Source: Limnomonas spitsbergensis (taxonomy: Eukaryota; Chlorophyta; Chlorophyceae; Chlamydomonadales). From it: a DNA stretch of 64,000 nucleotides. Each line of letters starts with the position of its first letter. Within the stretch, counting starts at the first letter, position 1. The DNA is taken from assembly GCA_037349105.1 (NCBI GenBank), contig JAYJMM010000021.1, forward strand, positions 62,001-126,000, written 5' to 3'. The notes under the pieces are model-generated. The model saw only the letters and a program-made list of their open reading frames with translations. It did not search any database and was not told the origin of the DNA. Positions 1 through 9,900 of this stretch are shown one piece after another. The translations under genes and the position numbers were made by a program.

Positions 1-2
1 TT

Positions 3-92
3 GCTTCACACCTCACGCCCCAATCAGGGCTGGTCGACGCAGTTGAGGCGGCCTGGGAAGAGCTGGAGGATGAGATGGAAATGTCAAGCTAG
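3..92 (+). CDS. C-terminal end of a gene cut by the window edge
   Basis: The frame is open from the window edge and ends with TAG at 90-92. The last residues are acidic and helical (AVEAAWEELEDEMEMSS). A pyrimidine-rich stretch ending in AG near position 27 could be the acceptor of this last exon, in which case coding begins about there. The rest of the gene lies to the left of the window. The family cannot be named from about 20-30 residues. Confidence 0.45.
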   Translation, partial: ASHLTPQSGLVDAVEAAWEELEDEMEMSS

Positions 93-722
93 TTAAGTGC
101 ACTGTCCTGCCTGTTGGGACTTGGGACGACCTGCCCGTACTGCCAACTGTAACGACGACATCAAGGCAAATGCTGTCCGTGTGAGCACATGCTGACAATT
201 TTCTGTGGTACTTTAAGGTGTAAACTGATCACAGATGCTTGAATCAGTAGTGCAACATCGCCATAGCGCATCTCCTTGTGGTTTAGGTATTGACTCTATC
301 ATGCTACCTTGGTCATCGTTTTCAAATTTCGAAGCCAAACTAGCCAAACAGACGCTCACTCCTTCCCGTGCTAGCTGCCTGCCTGGTTAACTACTTACTT
401 ACTTTTCCTATCATCTGATAAAGTGTGAAATGAAGATGGTCTCTTGGGTATCCAGCTGAGACTGAGTGCTTGTTGAACGTCTTGTTTTTTCTCTCCATGG
501 CCACAGGCATGGCATATCCTGACATCCCTAGTCCTTGTTTGGGCATTTGGCCATGGTCATAGCCCAAGCAACTGGAGGGAAACTGAAACTGCCCCTGGCA
601 GGATCAAGTCAACAAGGTGTCATGGGCGCCAGGGTGCATCCGTGCCATTTCCATTTGTCCCGATGAGGCGATGACAATCAGGATGGCAACTAATTACTAG
701 TAAAGGGAGCCTTAATACAGGG
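93..722. other. Intergenic, nothing recognised
   Basis: AT-richer sequence between the gene tail at 3-92 and the convergent small gene at 723-1128. I see no exon-like frame, repeat copy or RNA gene here; it presumably holds the 3' ends of both flanking genes. Confidence 0.5.
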
Positions 723-1128
723 TCAGTCATCCTCCTCATCCAAAACTAAAATCATGCCGCATTCCGAGTCAACATGGGGAAATGAAAAAGTAAATGCATC
801 AGAATACATGAATGAAACTTTTAGATGCTTGATACTAGCAATATGATAGAAAAACTGGAATCTATGACTACCCGTAAAAATACGGGCAACACCACTCAGG
901 GGCAACAACCTACCCTCACCTGTCTGGGACTAACGGCGGGTTCTCCTCAGTAGGGTTGCCGCCTTCCATTTTGGAGGCCAGGGCAAATTTTGCAGGGAGT
1001 GAGAGTTCATAAGTCCACAATGATTCATGTCCGCTTGCTTGCACGAGTCCTGGCCTGTTTATGATTGTCGGCAGGTTTGCTCCCCATTTGCATGACGCTT
1101 CCTGAAACTTCTCAAGCAAGGCCAGCAT
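723..1128 (-). CDS. Hypothetical two-exon protein (106 aa)
   Basis: Exon 1 runs 1128-920, ending at the donor GACAG/GTGAGG. Exon 2 runs 834-723 after a T-rich tract ending in TAG. The phases (2 then 1) match and the joined frame ends in a strongly acidic tail (LVLDEEDD). The start at 1128 is the first ATG; an upstream AG at about 1166 means exon 1 could instead be internal to a longer gene. I do not recognise the family. It would be divergent from the CBM2 gene that starts at 1415, with about 290 bp between. The call rests on splice-phase agreement and lack of stops only. Confidence 0.35.
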
Positions 1129-1363
1129 CAGCAGCCGGTCGGAGCTGGAAATTGACTGTTCCTAGAATACCTCGGTGCCATCAGCTGGCATTCTGGGAGC
1201 AATCGAGATGCCGCTCGGCGACTGAGTCAACGAAGATACGCCAGGAACCAGCTATTACGCACGCTCCGACGCACGGCTTCACCGTCCGTGACTTCGACTG
1301 TCGAGCAGTAACCGGCATCGATCTCTACGCAGCAAAGAAACATCGGATGGATACGTGCGACGT

Positions 1364-1370
1364 TATAAAA
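1364..1370 (+). promoter_or_regulatory. TATA-like box of the CBM2 gene
   Basis: TATAAAA at 1364-1370 lies 45 bp before the first in-frame ATG (1415) of the secreted CBM2 gene, a fitting distance for a core promoter with a short leader. Inferred from motif and spacing only. Confidence 0.4.
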
Positions 1371-1414
1371 ACGACGCATCCCTGCAATGGCCCGCTTTAC
1401 ATATATCTGCGAAG

Positions 1415-4400
1415 ATGCCTACAATGGCAAGAACAGCAGCGAAGATGACGACGCTTTTTCGACTACTAGTGGGCGTCCTGGTGAGCGTCGTCGTCAGTTG
1501 TGTACAGATGAGACGGCGTCGTTGCTGCTGCTGCTGCAGCAGTCTGGCTATTATAAGCACCTGAGTGCTAGCCTATCACTCGCTCAATGAACAATGAACA
1601 TGTCATTTCAACTCTGACCAGCTTACGTTGCCTCCTCACGCTTCATTCCTTATTAGTTCCTTGCTTGGCCTGCTCCACATACCCGACTGAAGCGTCCGCC
1701 CTCCCCGCCGATACCTCACACACGGTTTACTGATGTTGCTGGCGCAGGTGCTCGCAATCCACGCGAGCGCCGTCGGAAGCGAAGACAGGTTCAGCGCCTA
1801 CAGGCGCCTCCTCTCACATATTCTCCCAAGGACGCTGACCACAGTAAGTCGCAGTGAAAAAATGAATGGCTCCAGTCACCATATTTCACTGGCGTCGTGT
1901 TTCCGCGGGGCAGCTTCTCCGCCCCTACCTAGTACCCAACGTCAGTGTGCCATCTCGATGCCTCGTTGCCCCCCCCCCCTTCTGTAAGCCGGTGTTCATT
2001 TTCGTGTGCGCCAGACCCAGCTTGGGGGGCAGCCTGGAGGCCCACCAATCATGAGCCAATTGAAACCAAACCTTGACCAGTCTACGGCCGATGGTTTCAA
2101 CACCACGTCTCCATGCACCAGCAGGCCGCAGGCTCTTCAAGCTGTTAGCCTGGATATAGCTAAAATGCAGCTGAATCTCCTAAACTAAATACTGCTGTCC
2201 ACGTAAAGGTAGAGGCCGCCTCCTGCGAGGCCCGGATGGTTCTGAGCACCCCCTGGATGAACAACGAGTCACCGATGAACGACACTGAGTAAGCAATTTC
2301 ATTTGTTCTTCTTCAATGGTGCAGTTGCCCGTCCTTTGGTTATGAAGGGATGGCATGGTGCTGCCCCCCCTGGATTATAGGACATATTAGTCGATGTGGC
2401 TGGTGTAAGAGAAAAAAACAAGACAGGGCTAACCCCCACAGGGGCGGCGTCAGTAAGGGTTTGTTTAGGGTTAAGGGTTTACTGGTGGTAACAATTTCCA
2501 TTTGTTCCTGCCTCCCAATGTACCCAACTTGAGGTGAAGCATCCAGGCAGCTAGTAGCTGGCCAGGCCTCGGGCTCATCATTCCATTTGACCGCCTGCGG
2601 TCATTATCCGTTAGCCATCAGCCTCATCTTTCTTTTCGCTTGTAACTCTCAATCCTAAAACAAGATTATTATAAAACTTAACCAAGGACCATAAATGTAC
2701 AACTTACGAGCGTTGTTCCCATCCTATCAAATTCCTACATTGCTTTACAGGTACTACGCGGCTCTCAACATTTTTGTGTCCATCAGTAAGAACGGCTCCT
2801 TCACCCCTGTCCCGTGGAACTTCACCATGACCAATGAGAATTACACGGGCTATACCCAATCGTGGAACATCGAGCTGCAGGTGAGTAACTGAGACAAGAA
2901 AGCCTGGCTTGCACGCAGGACTCTGTGATTCCCCTCCTTCACAACACGGAGGACTTTAAGCAGCCCCTATCTTGAGTGCTCGTGATAACATCGGTGTTTT
3001 GCTATATAAACTAAAACCGGATACGGCATCAAGAGGTTTGACAGTCTGTGGAATAAAATAACAAATTTATTAGAAGCTGGTACAGCGAATGTGGACATTG
3101 TTGAAGGTTTTTGTTTTAAGGAGATGATAGATTGCCACAAGATAAAGTAGATACAGCATTTCACGCGGTAACGGCGCGGATGTGGCCTCGGCCTTGCTTC
3201 GGCCCAGGCTGCGCTGTTTCCGTAAGTCTCATGCCTCCCACAGGGCTTAGCTTTCTCTCTTTCTACAGCATTTGTTTTGATGGTGTGATTGCTCCATACT
3301 GAGTCAGCTCTTCTTGGGAGCTCTGTCCATACCCACTGGCGACTGAAAAATCATGACGACTAAGCGCAATATGTATGATGGTATCAACGCAAACCCCTTT
3401 TTTTGCGTCGCACGCCCATTGCAGACCGACTTCATGGATATCCATTGTGTCCCTCTATTTATCAGCACAACAAGATCATGGATGGAAATCCATCTCATAA
3501 TTTCACAAAATGATGGATGGAAAATCCACGCTAAGGCATAACTTCTCGTGCCTAACGCAGATGGACCTCATGGACAACGGCACCATTGCTGGGACAGGCA
3601 AGTTGAGCTGGATGGGACTCATGCCAGGCTCTCCTGCCGTCAACTTTGGCTTGATCGTGACGGGATCTTCACCAGATCTCATCCCCTCCAGCTTCATGCT
3701 CAATGGTCAGGAATGCATGGTCATATCACCAAACTCTTCTTCGATTGCAAACATTACTGTGCTGCTCGCTGATCCTTTCCCCCCTCCGCCCCCTCCTCCC
3801 TCCCCGCCTCCCTCGCCCCCTCCTTCCCCCCCTCCGTCCCCTCCTCCTTCCCCTCCTCCCTCGCCTCCCCCCTCCCCTCCTCCTTCCCCTCCTCCCTCCC
3901 CTCCTCCCTCTCCCCCTCCCCCCTCTCCTCCTCCCTCCCTTCCTCCCTCCCCCCCTCCCCCCTCTCCTCCTCCCTCCCCCCCTCCCTCCCCCCCTCCCCC
4001 CTCTCCTCCTCCCTCCCCCCCTCCCTCCCCTCCTCCCCCCTCTCCTCCTCCCTCCCCCCCACCCTCTCCCCCTTCTCCTTCTCCTCCTCCCTCCCCCCCT
4101 CCCTCCCCCCCTCCTCCTTCTCCTCCTCCCTCTCCTCCACCCTCTCCTCCACCCTCTCCTCCACCCTCTCCTCCACCCTCTCCCCCTCCCTCTCCCCCTC
4201 CCTCCCCCCCTCCCTCCCCTCCTCCCTCCCCCCCCTCCCTCCCCCCCCTCCCTCCCCCCCCTCCCTCCCCCCCCCCCTTCTCCTCCTCCCTCCCCCCCTC
4301 CCTCCCCCCCTCCCTCTCCCCCTCTCCCCTCCCCGCCTCCCTCTCCCCCTCTAGACCCATCTTCTACATGCATCGCCCGTTTTGTCACAAATACAAGCGC

Positions 4401-5304
4401 AACTTGGCTGACAGGCAATACGTGAGTGGTTGTGTTGAGCAAACATAGCCAGTGACACTACAGCATGCATGTCGGTTCAACAGCAGGCCAACATACTTGT
4501 TTTATAAGTTGCAACCATAGAGAAGCGCCGTTGGCTGCTCATTTCCATTCCCAATTTCCACATGGGATTTGAACTTTCAATTCTACGAATCTGTGTTTTC
4601 CCCCACTGATCTGTTCATCTGTTTCATCAGGCCCACTCAGTCTGTCAACATATACATCTCCGTCCCTGCGGGGGGTGTAACTATCCTGGCTCCCTGGATC
4701 TTCACGATGTACAACCCATCCTACACTGGATACGATCTGAGCAATGTGTGGAATATTCAGGTGTGAATGAGGATCGGGGGTCAGGGCCTTACAATCAACG
4801 GCGGGGAAAGGAGAAAGGTCGTGTGCTTTATTTTTGCCCAGATTGAGGTGGAGATTCTCCTTGCTGCATGGCCGAGTGCGTGTCCGGTGCTGAGAGGCTA
4901 CCACACACCACTACGCTGTTCTTCGCTCGCTGTCCTAATTTCATCAGTGCTTGAATCAGTTGAAGGGCACATCAAATTTGTTGTTCCGCTAGACTGTAAA
5001 ACTTTAACATGCTTCTACTAAATACCACCAACGAGTCTGTTTCCTCGACTATCATGTCTCAATAAGGGCACAGTTTTCCTTCTTTCTTTCTAATTGGATT
5101 GCCTCCCATACCCACTATGGTTGTGTTATACAGATCAACAGCTTCGCCAATGGGACCTTTGCCGGTACCGCCTCCCTCGACTGGCAGACCCTGGTCGCTG
5201 GCATGCCGGAGGTGGACATAGGCCTGGTGATTTACTCCGAGGATGCCATGTTTGTGCCCACAACGTTCACCCTGAACGGGGCGCCGTGTGCTATAATATT
5301 TTAA
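1415..5304 (+). CDS. Secreted protein with two CBM2-like domains and a Pro/Ser linker
   Basis: Exons: 1415-1480, 1748-1843, 2209-2288, 2751-2880, 3561-4421, 4631-4760 and 5134-5304. Exons 1-2 form a signal peptide (basic start, then LLVGVLVLAIHASAVGS). Exons 3-5 give CBM2-like domain 1: C near the start, PWNFTM, TQSWN, and LNGQEC at its end. Exons 5-7 give domain 2 with the same landmarks (STCIARFV, PWIFTM, SNVWN, LNGAPC, stop). CBM2 modules bind crystalline cellulose or chitin through this WN/LNG-C framework, so an extracellular, wall-associated role is inferred; no catalytic domain is present. A roughly 180-residue PPPSPPP linker, typical of green algal hydroxyproline-rich glycoproteins, joins the domains. 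Domain 1 plus most of the linker read in one frame and domain 2 in another: exon 5 as given is off by one base. The start could be ATG 1424 instead of 1415. Confidence 0.8.
1985..2178 (-). repeat. Repeat A copy (~160-bp dispersed family)
   Basis: Antisense copy inside intron 2 of the CBM2 gene, ending about 30 bp before exon 3. Family landmarks are CAGCTACAGTTCAGCTAC near the left end, GGTTTGGTCCCCAT in the middle, and GGTGGTCTGGTGCACACTG at the right end; they are visible here in reverse complement. No coding capacity. Family type (SINE or small non-autonomous DNA element) is unresolved. Confidence 0.6.
3775..4352 (+). repeat. C-rich repeat encoding the PPPSPPP linker
   Basis: Nearly pure CCTCC/CCCTCC repeats. 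The upstream frame reads PPPSPPP until about 4240 and then degenerates to PPSLPPLPP, whereas the +1 frame becomes clean PPPSPPP from about 4215 to 4352 and leads straight into CBM2-like domain 2. The frame therefore changes within the long C runs at about 4220-4280. A homopolymer sequencing or assembly error is the simplest cause; a true frameshift allele is possible. Confidence 0.85.
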
Positions 5305-5774
5305 TCCTTCAATGAAAAGGAGGTGTGTGGACTATGACTTGTTCTGACTGACGTTTGAAAAATTGCTGTCAGTTATGGGGCCTGACACTCGGTGCCCATG
5401 CAACAGCCGCTCTTCCGATGTGGACAGAACTTGACCCTATTTTCCTAAATTTCTCAATATCCCTTATTATGATTTAATCGATAATTTGTCGCATATTCTC
5501 GATATCTTCCCCAACACCGGAAGCCTCACCTGAATGATGCTTTATTTTTGCTTGGCGTCTACCGTACGCCATGCACACAATTTTGATTGTCCCCTAACTT
5601 GGCAAGATCATCCTGTATGCCATTTCTAATTGATGTAATTGCGTGAGTGTCCCACCTGCATGTAATCAGATGTTTTCAATCCATTGTTAGCCAAGAAGAC
5701 AGTGTGACAGACTGACAGCTGTGAGGAAAATATTCAGATTCAGATTCAGGAGCAGTCAACTGTTTATTTTATGG
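5305..5774. other. 3' flank of CBM2 gene, nothing else recognised
   Basis: AT-rich sequence downstream of the TAA at 5302-5304. It presumably carries the 3' UTR and terminator. No exon, repeat copy or RNA gene recognised. Confidence 0.5.
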
Positions 5775-5935
5775 CGCTTCAGCTATAATTTAGCTATGAC
5801 CCGGCTCACGACCGGCGGGAGGTTGGTGTAATACGAACTTATGCTGGGGCCACAGGCTCAAGGTTAAGTCCCAATCGGCCAAGTGGTGGCCGCTCAGGAG
5901 CCCCGGTCCTGAAGGGGTCTGGCGTGCACGAAAAT
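5775..5935 (+). repeat. Repeat A copy
   Basis: Sense copy of the ~160-bp family: TTCAGCTATAATTTAGCTA at the left, the AATCGGCCAAGTGGTGGCC core, and a GTCTGGCGTGCAC right end. It lies between the CBM2 and HACD genes, 20 bp before a perfect hairpin. Confidence 0.6.
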
Positions 5936-5954
5936 AAGCATTGCAGAGGCTGCA

Positions 5955-6013
5955 GAACCGGCAGTGTCTTAATTAGGGCAAGGTGGCTGCCCTAATTAAG
6001 ACACTGCCGGTTC
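5955..6013. repeat. Perfect 26-bp inverted repeat (7-nt loop)
   Basis: Left arm 5955-5980 and right arm 5988-6013 are exact reverse complements around the loop AGGTGGC. The arms begin GAACCGGCAGTGTC. A perfect, uneroded stem suggests a recent palindromic duplication or a hairpin-forming element end. No ORF inside. Confidence 0.85.
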
Positions 6014-6143
6014 CAGCATCAATCTCAATTGCCCTTCTTCCATCCCCAGCAGTTGCGAGCAAGGCTGGATGCTGCCTGGTACATTAGTAGTGGTACCCTT
6101 AGCGCACTAGCGGGTAGAAGAGGGCACCCATGTGGACATGCAT

Positions 6144-6400
6144 GTCAATGACGTTAAGAACACCTCTGGGCCCTGCTCAAAATGGCTCGGCCGCGTGGGC
6201 GCCTAACTAAAAAAAGTTGGGAGGAAAGATGGAAACAACACAAGGGGACAGGACAAAAGAAAGGAGGGAAAAGTGGGAAAGGAGGAGAAGAACGCAAAGG
6301 AAAGAAATACCCCCCCCAAAAAGGAAAAGGCAGCCCGAAGCCACATTAAGTACACCTCTGGGCCCTGCTCAAAAAGGTTAGGCCCGGAGTACCCCTGCCC
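6144..6400 (-). mobile_element. Non-LTR retrotransposon 3' ends (two fragments)
   Basis: Antisense copies of the retrotransposon 3' UTR. The first starts with the fixed family end (TCAATGACGTTA...), followed by CCTCTGGGCCCTGCTC, GGCTCGGCCGCGTGGGCGCC and an A/G-rich stretch to about 6340. A second, shorter copy follows at 6342-6400. The same 3' end is attached to reverse-transcriptase C-terminal coding sequence at 28912-29460, 38110-38577 and 50189-51041, which identifies the family. Confidence 0.65.
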
Positions 6401-6987
6401 CTCTCAGGCCATGCATGTGTGGCTTGATGACAGTGGAATGGATACCGTAACATAAGAAAGGTGAGATATCAATGGAAAGAGAGACCATGTCACACGCTGG
6501 AATCAAGGTGTTTTAAAGCAGAAATCTTAAGCTTTGTGCCGTAATTATTTTCTTTGGACCTCACAAGGTGTGAGGCCGGCAGCCCAACCCCTGAAAACCT
6601 GACACGCAGACACACAAAAAAACAGCCCGGGTGCGCATGGGGCCCTCGTCGACAGCCGAGAAAAGGCGAGCAGGAGCAGGAAAGGCACACGACCAACAAG
6701 CACTCACACGGCCGAAAAAACTCATGCGTACAAAGTGAGATTAAGGTCTCTAAAAAGAACTGGCACCCCACCTCGGCACCCCGGCCAGACCTGATACCAG
6801 CTTTGAATACAAGCTTTGAAGTAGTGAAAGCCCTGGTGAATGTGTGAAATCTGCCGGAAAACGACCACGCAGCGTCCACGCTACGTCAGCACCAGATCTG
6901 GTCAGCACCCCGTCTATCATGAATGTCGGTAAATCCCCTTAGTGAATCCATAGTCCATCTCTCGAACATAGCTTTTCCATTCTAAAA

Positions 6988-9900
6988 ATGAAATCGGATG
7001 CTCCGCAATCGTCGATCACGAAAGTGTACTTGATCCTGTATAATGTGGTCCAATCCATCGGTTGGACAACGTGCCTAGTCACCTTGTTAGTTGCTGCTGC
7101 CAGCGGGAAAAGTGCTTTGGCTCTGAACCAAGAAGCCGGATTCTATGCTGGTGAGAAACTTGCATCTGAGATCAGAGAGGTTAGGGGATATCTGCTTGAG
7201 ATGACTCCGGACGAGACAAGTTCCAAATGGCAGGCCAGGCCTCTTTCTCGCAAAGGGCGCCCATGTCCACCTCCCAAGCACATGCGGGCTGTTTGAGATG
7301 GGGACCTCATGATGGCAAATGACGGCATGTGAACGCATGGCATACCTTCGGATGCTTTCATGGCATACCACGCCATTGGCATGATCTCATGTGAACACAT
7401 GCTTCACCTGTATCTATGCATGTCATCATGCATCCTCGGGGCAACACCCTCTGCACTCCCACGACGCTTCTGTCCTCTCAGTGCAGCACCCTCTGCACTC
7501 CCATGACGCCTCAGCCCTCTCAGGGCATCACCCTCTGCACTCCCACGACCCTTCAGCCCTCTCAGTGCAGCACCCTCTGCACTCCCATGACGCGTCTGCC
7601 CTCTCAGGGCAGCACCCTCTGCACTCCCATGACGCCTCTGCCCTCTCAGGGCAGCACCCTCTGCACTCCCATGACGCCTCAGCCCTCTCAGGGCAGCACA
7701 CTCTGCACTCCCATGACGCTTCTGCCCTCTCAGGGCAGCACCCTCTGCACTCCCATGACGCCTCTTCCCTCTCAGGGCATCACCCTCTGCACTCCCATGA
7801 TGCCTCAGCCCTCTCAGGGCATCACCCTCTGCACTCCCATGACGCCTCAGCCCTCTCAGGGCATCACCCTCTGCACTCCCATGATGCGTCTGCCCTCTCA
7901 GGGCATCACCCTCTGCACTCCCACGGCGCTTCTGCCCTCTCAGGGCAGCACCCTCTGCACTCCCATGACGCCTCTGCCCTCTCAGTGCAGCACCCTCTGC
8001 CCTCCCATGACGCCTCAGCCCTCTCAGGGCATCACCCTCTGCACTCCCATGACCCTTCTGCCCTCTCAGGGCAGCACCCTCTGCACTCCCATGACGCTTC
8101 TGCCCTCTCAGGGCAGCACCCTCTACCCTCCCATTACGCCTTAGCCCTCTCAGGGCAGCACTCTCTGCACTCCCATGACGCCTCTGCCCTCTCAGGGCAG
8201 CACCCTCTGCCCTCCCATGACGCTTCTGCCCACTCAGGGTAGCACCCTCTGCCCTCCCATGACGCTTCTGCCCTCTCAGGGCAGCACCCTGTGCCCTCCC
8301 ATGACGCTTCTGCCCTCTCAGGGCAGCACCCTCTGCCCTCCCATTAGCCTCTGCCCTCTCAGGGCAGCACCCTCTGCACTCCCATGACGCCTCAGCCCTC
8401 TCAGGGCATCACCCTCTGCACTCCCATGATGCGTCTGCCCTCTCAGGGCAGCACCCTCTGCACTCCCACGGCGCTTCTGCCCTCTCAGGGCAGCACCCTC
8501 TGCACTCCCATGACGCCTCTGCCCTCTCAGTGCAGCACCCTCTGCCCTCCCATGACGCCTCAGCCCTCTCAGGGCATCACCCTCTGCACTCCCCTGACCC
8601 TTCTGCCCTCTCAGGGCAGCACCCTCTGCCCTCCCATGATGCTTCTGCCCTCTCAGGGCAGCACCCTCTACCCTCCCATTACGCCTTAGCCCTCTCAGGG
8701 CAGCACTCTCTGCACTCCCATGACGCCTCTGCCCTCTCAGGGCAGCACCCTCTGCCCTCCCATGACGCTTCTGCCCACTCAGGGTAGCACCCTCTGCCCT
8801 CCCATGACGCTTCTGCCCTCTCGGGGCAGCACCCTCTGCCCTCCCATGACGCTTCTGCCCTCTCAGGGCAGCACCCTCTGCCCTCCCATTAGCCTCTGCC
8901 CTCTCAGGGCAGCACCCTCTGCACTCCCATTACGCCTCAGCCCTCTTAGGGCAGCACAATCTGCACTCCCATGACGCTTCTGCCCTGTCAGGGCAGCACC
9001 TTCTGCCCTCCCATGACGCCTCTGCCCTCTTAGGGCAGCACCCTCTGCCCTCCCATTACGCCTCAGCCCTCTCAGGGCAGCACCCTCTGCACTCCCATGA
9101 CGCTTCTGCCCTCTCAGGGCAGCACCCTCTGCACTCCCATGACGCTTCTGCCCTCTCAGGGCAGCACCCTCTGCCTTCCCATAAACGCAAGTGTGTTCCA
9201 CATCGCTCCCCTGTCGGAGCTTCTGCATGCTACACCAGCCTCCCAACTCATGCATGTCCAGACCTCCTCCCTCCCCCGCCCCATGAACGCAGGCGTATTC
9301 CAAATGGCTTCCTTCCTGGAGGTTCTGCATGCAGGACTGGGTGAGGCTGAAGCATGGCATCGCGGTTGTGCTTGATACTTACGGGATGGAAGCCATGCAG
9401 AAAAAAGTTATGAAGCCTAATCGGAACTGAAGCACCCTTACATGATCAATGCCTTCCCCTTTCAGGCATGGTGCCGAGCAGTCCCGTGATGGCCTTGATG
9501 CAGTGGGGCGGCCGCTCGCATGTCCTGTTTGTGATTTTGTTTGGCGTGCCTGAGGTGAGTGCAGCACTGGGTGTACTGGGTGCTTAGCAGGCCCTTATGA
9601 TTGGAAGGGACAGGCCCGGATTCTCTAGGGCTTGCCTCTCGGCCCTGCCACTGTGACTCTGTGTGTCACTCGGGCTATTTATTTAAGGGGATGGCTTGAT
9701 GCCTCTTGGCTCTACCGGTGTAGCCAGCATGTGCAGGTCTCCCTGCGCTCTATGTACCATCGAATACCCACTCTGCTTCGCACTGAATTCTGCACACGGA
9801 ACGCTGTGCCTCGTGCAGGTGCAAGGCCTCCTCTTTGGACCTGTGATGTTGGGAGTATGGGCGGCAGCTGAGGTGAGCCAACAGCAGTGCCAGCATAGTG

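Noticed and set aside
3707..4442. Gly/Glu- and Gly/Arg-rich frames opposite the proline linker
   Set aside because: They are the antisense of a CCTCC repeat; the plus frame is flanked by two recognisable CBM2-like domains.
7391..8787. Long open frames in the 42-bp array (up to 283 codons, 14-residue repeats)
   Set aside because: The longest begins at GTG, not ATG. Frames are open on both strands because the unit is 42 bp, and the array lies inside a well-supported HACD intron with matching splice phases.
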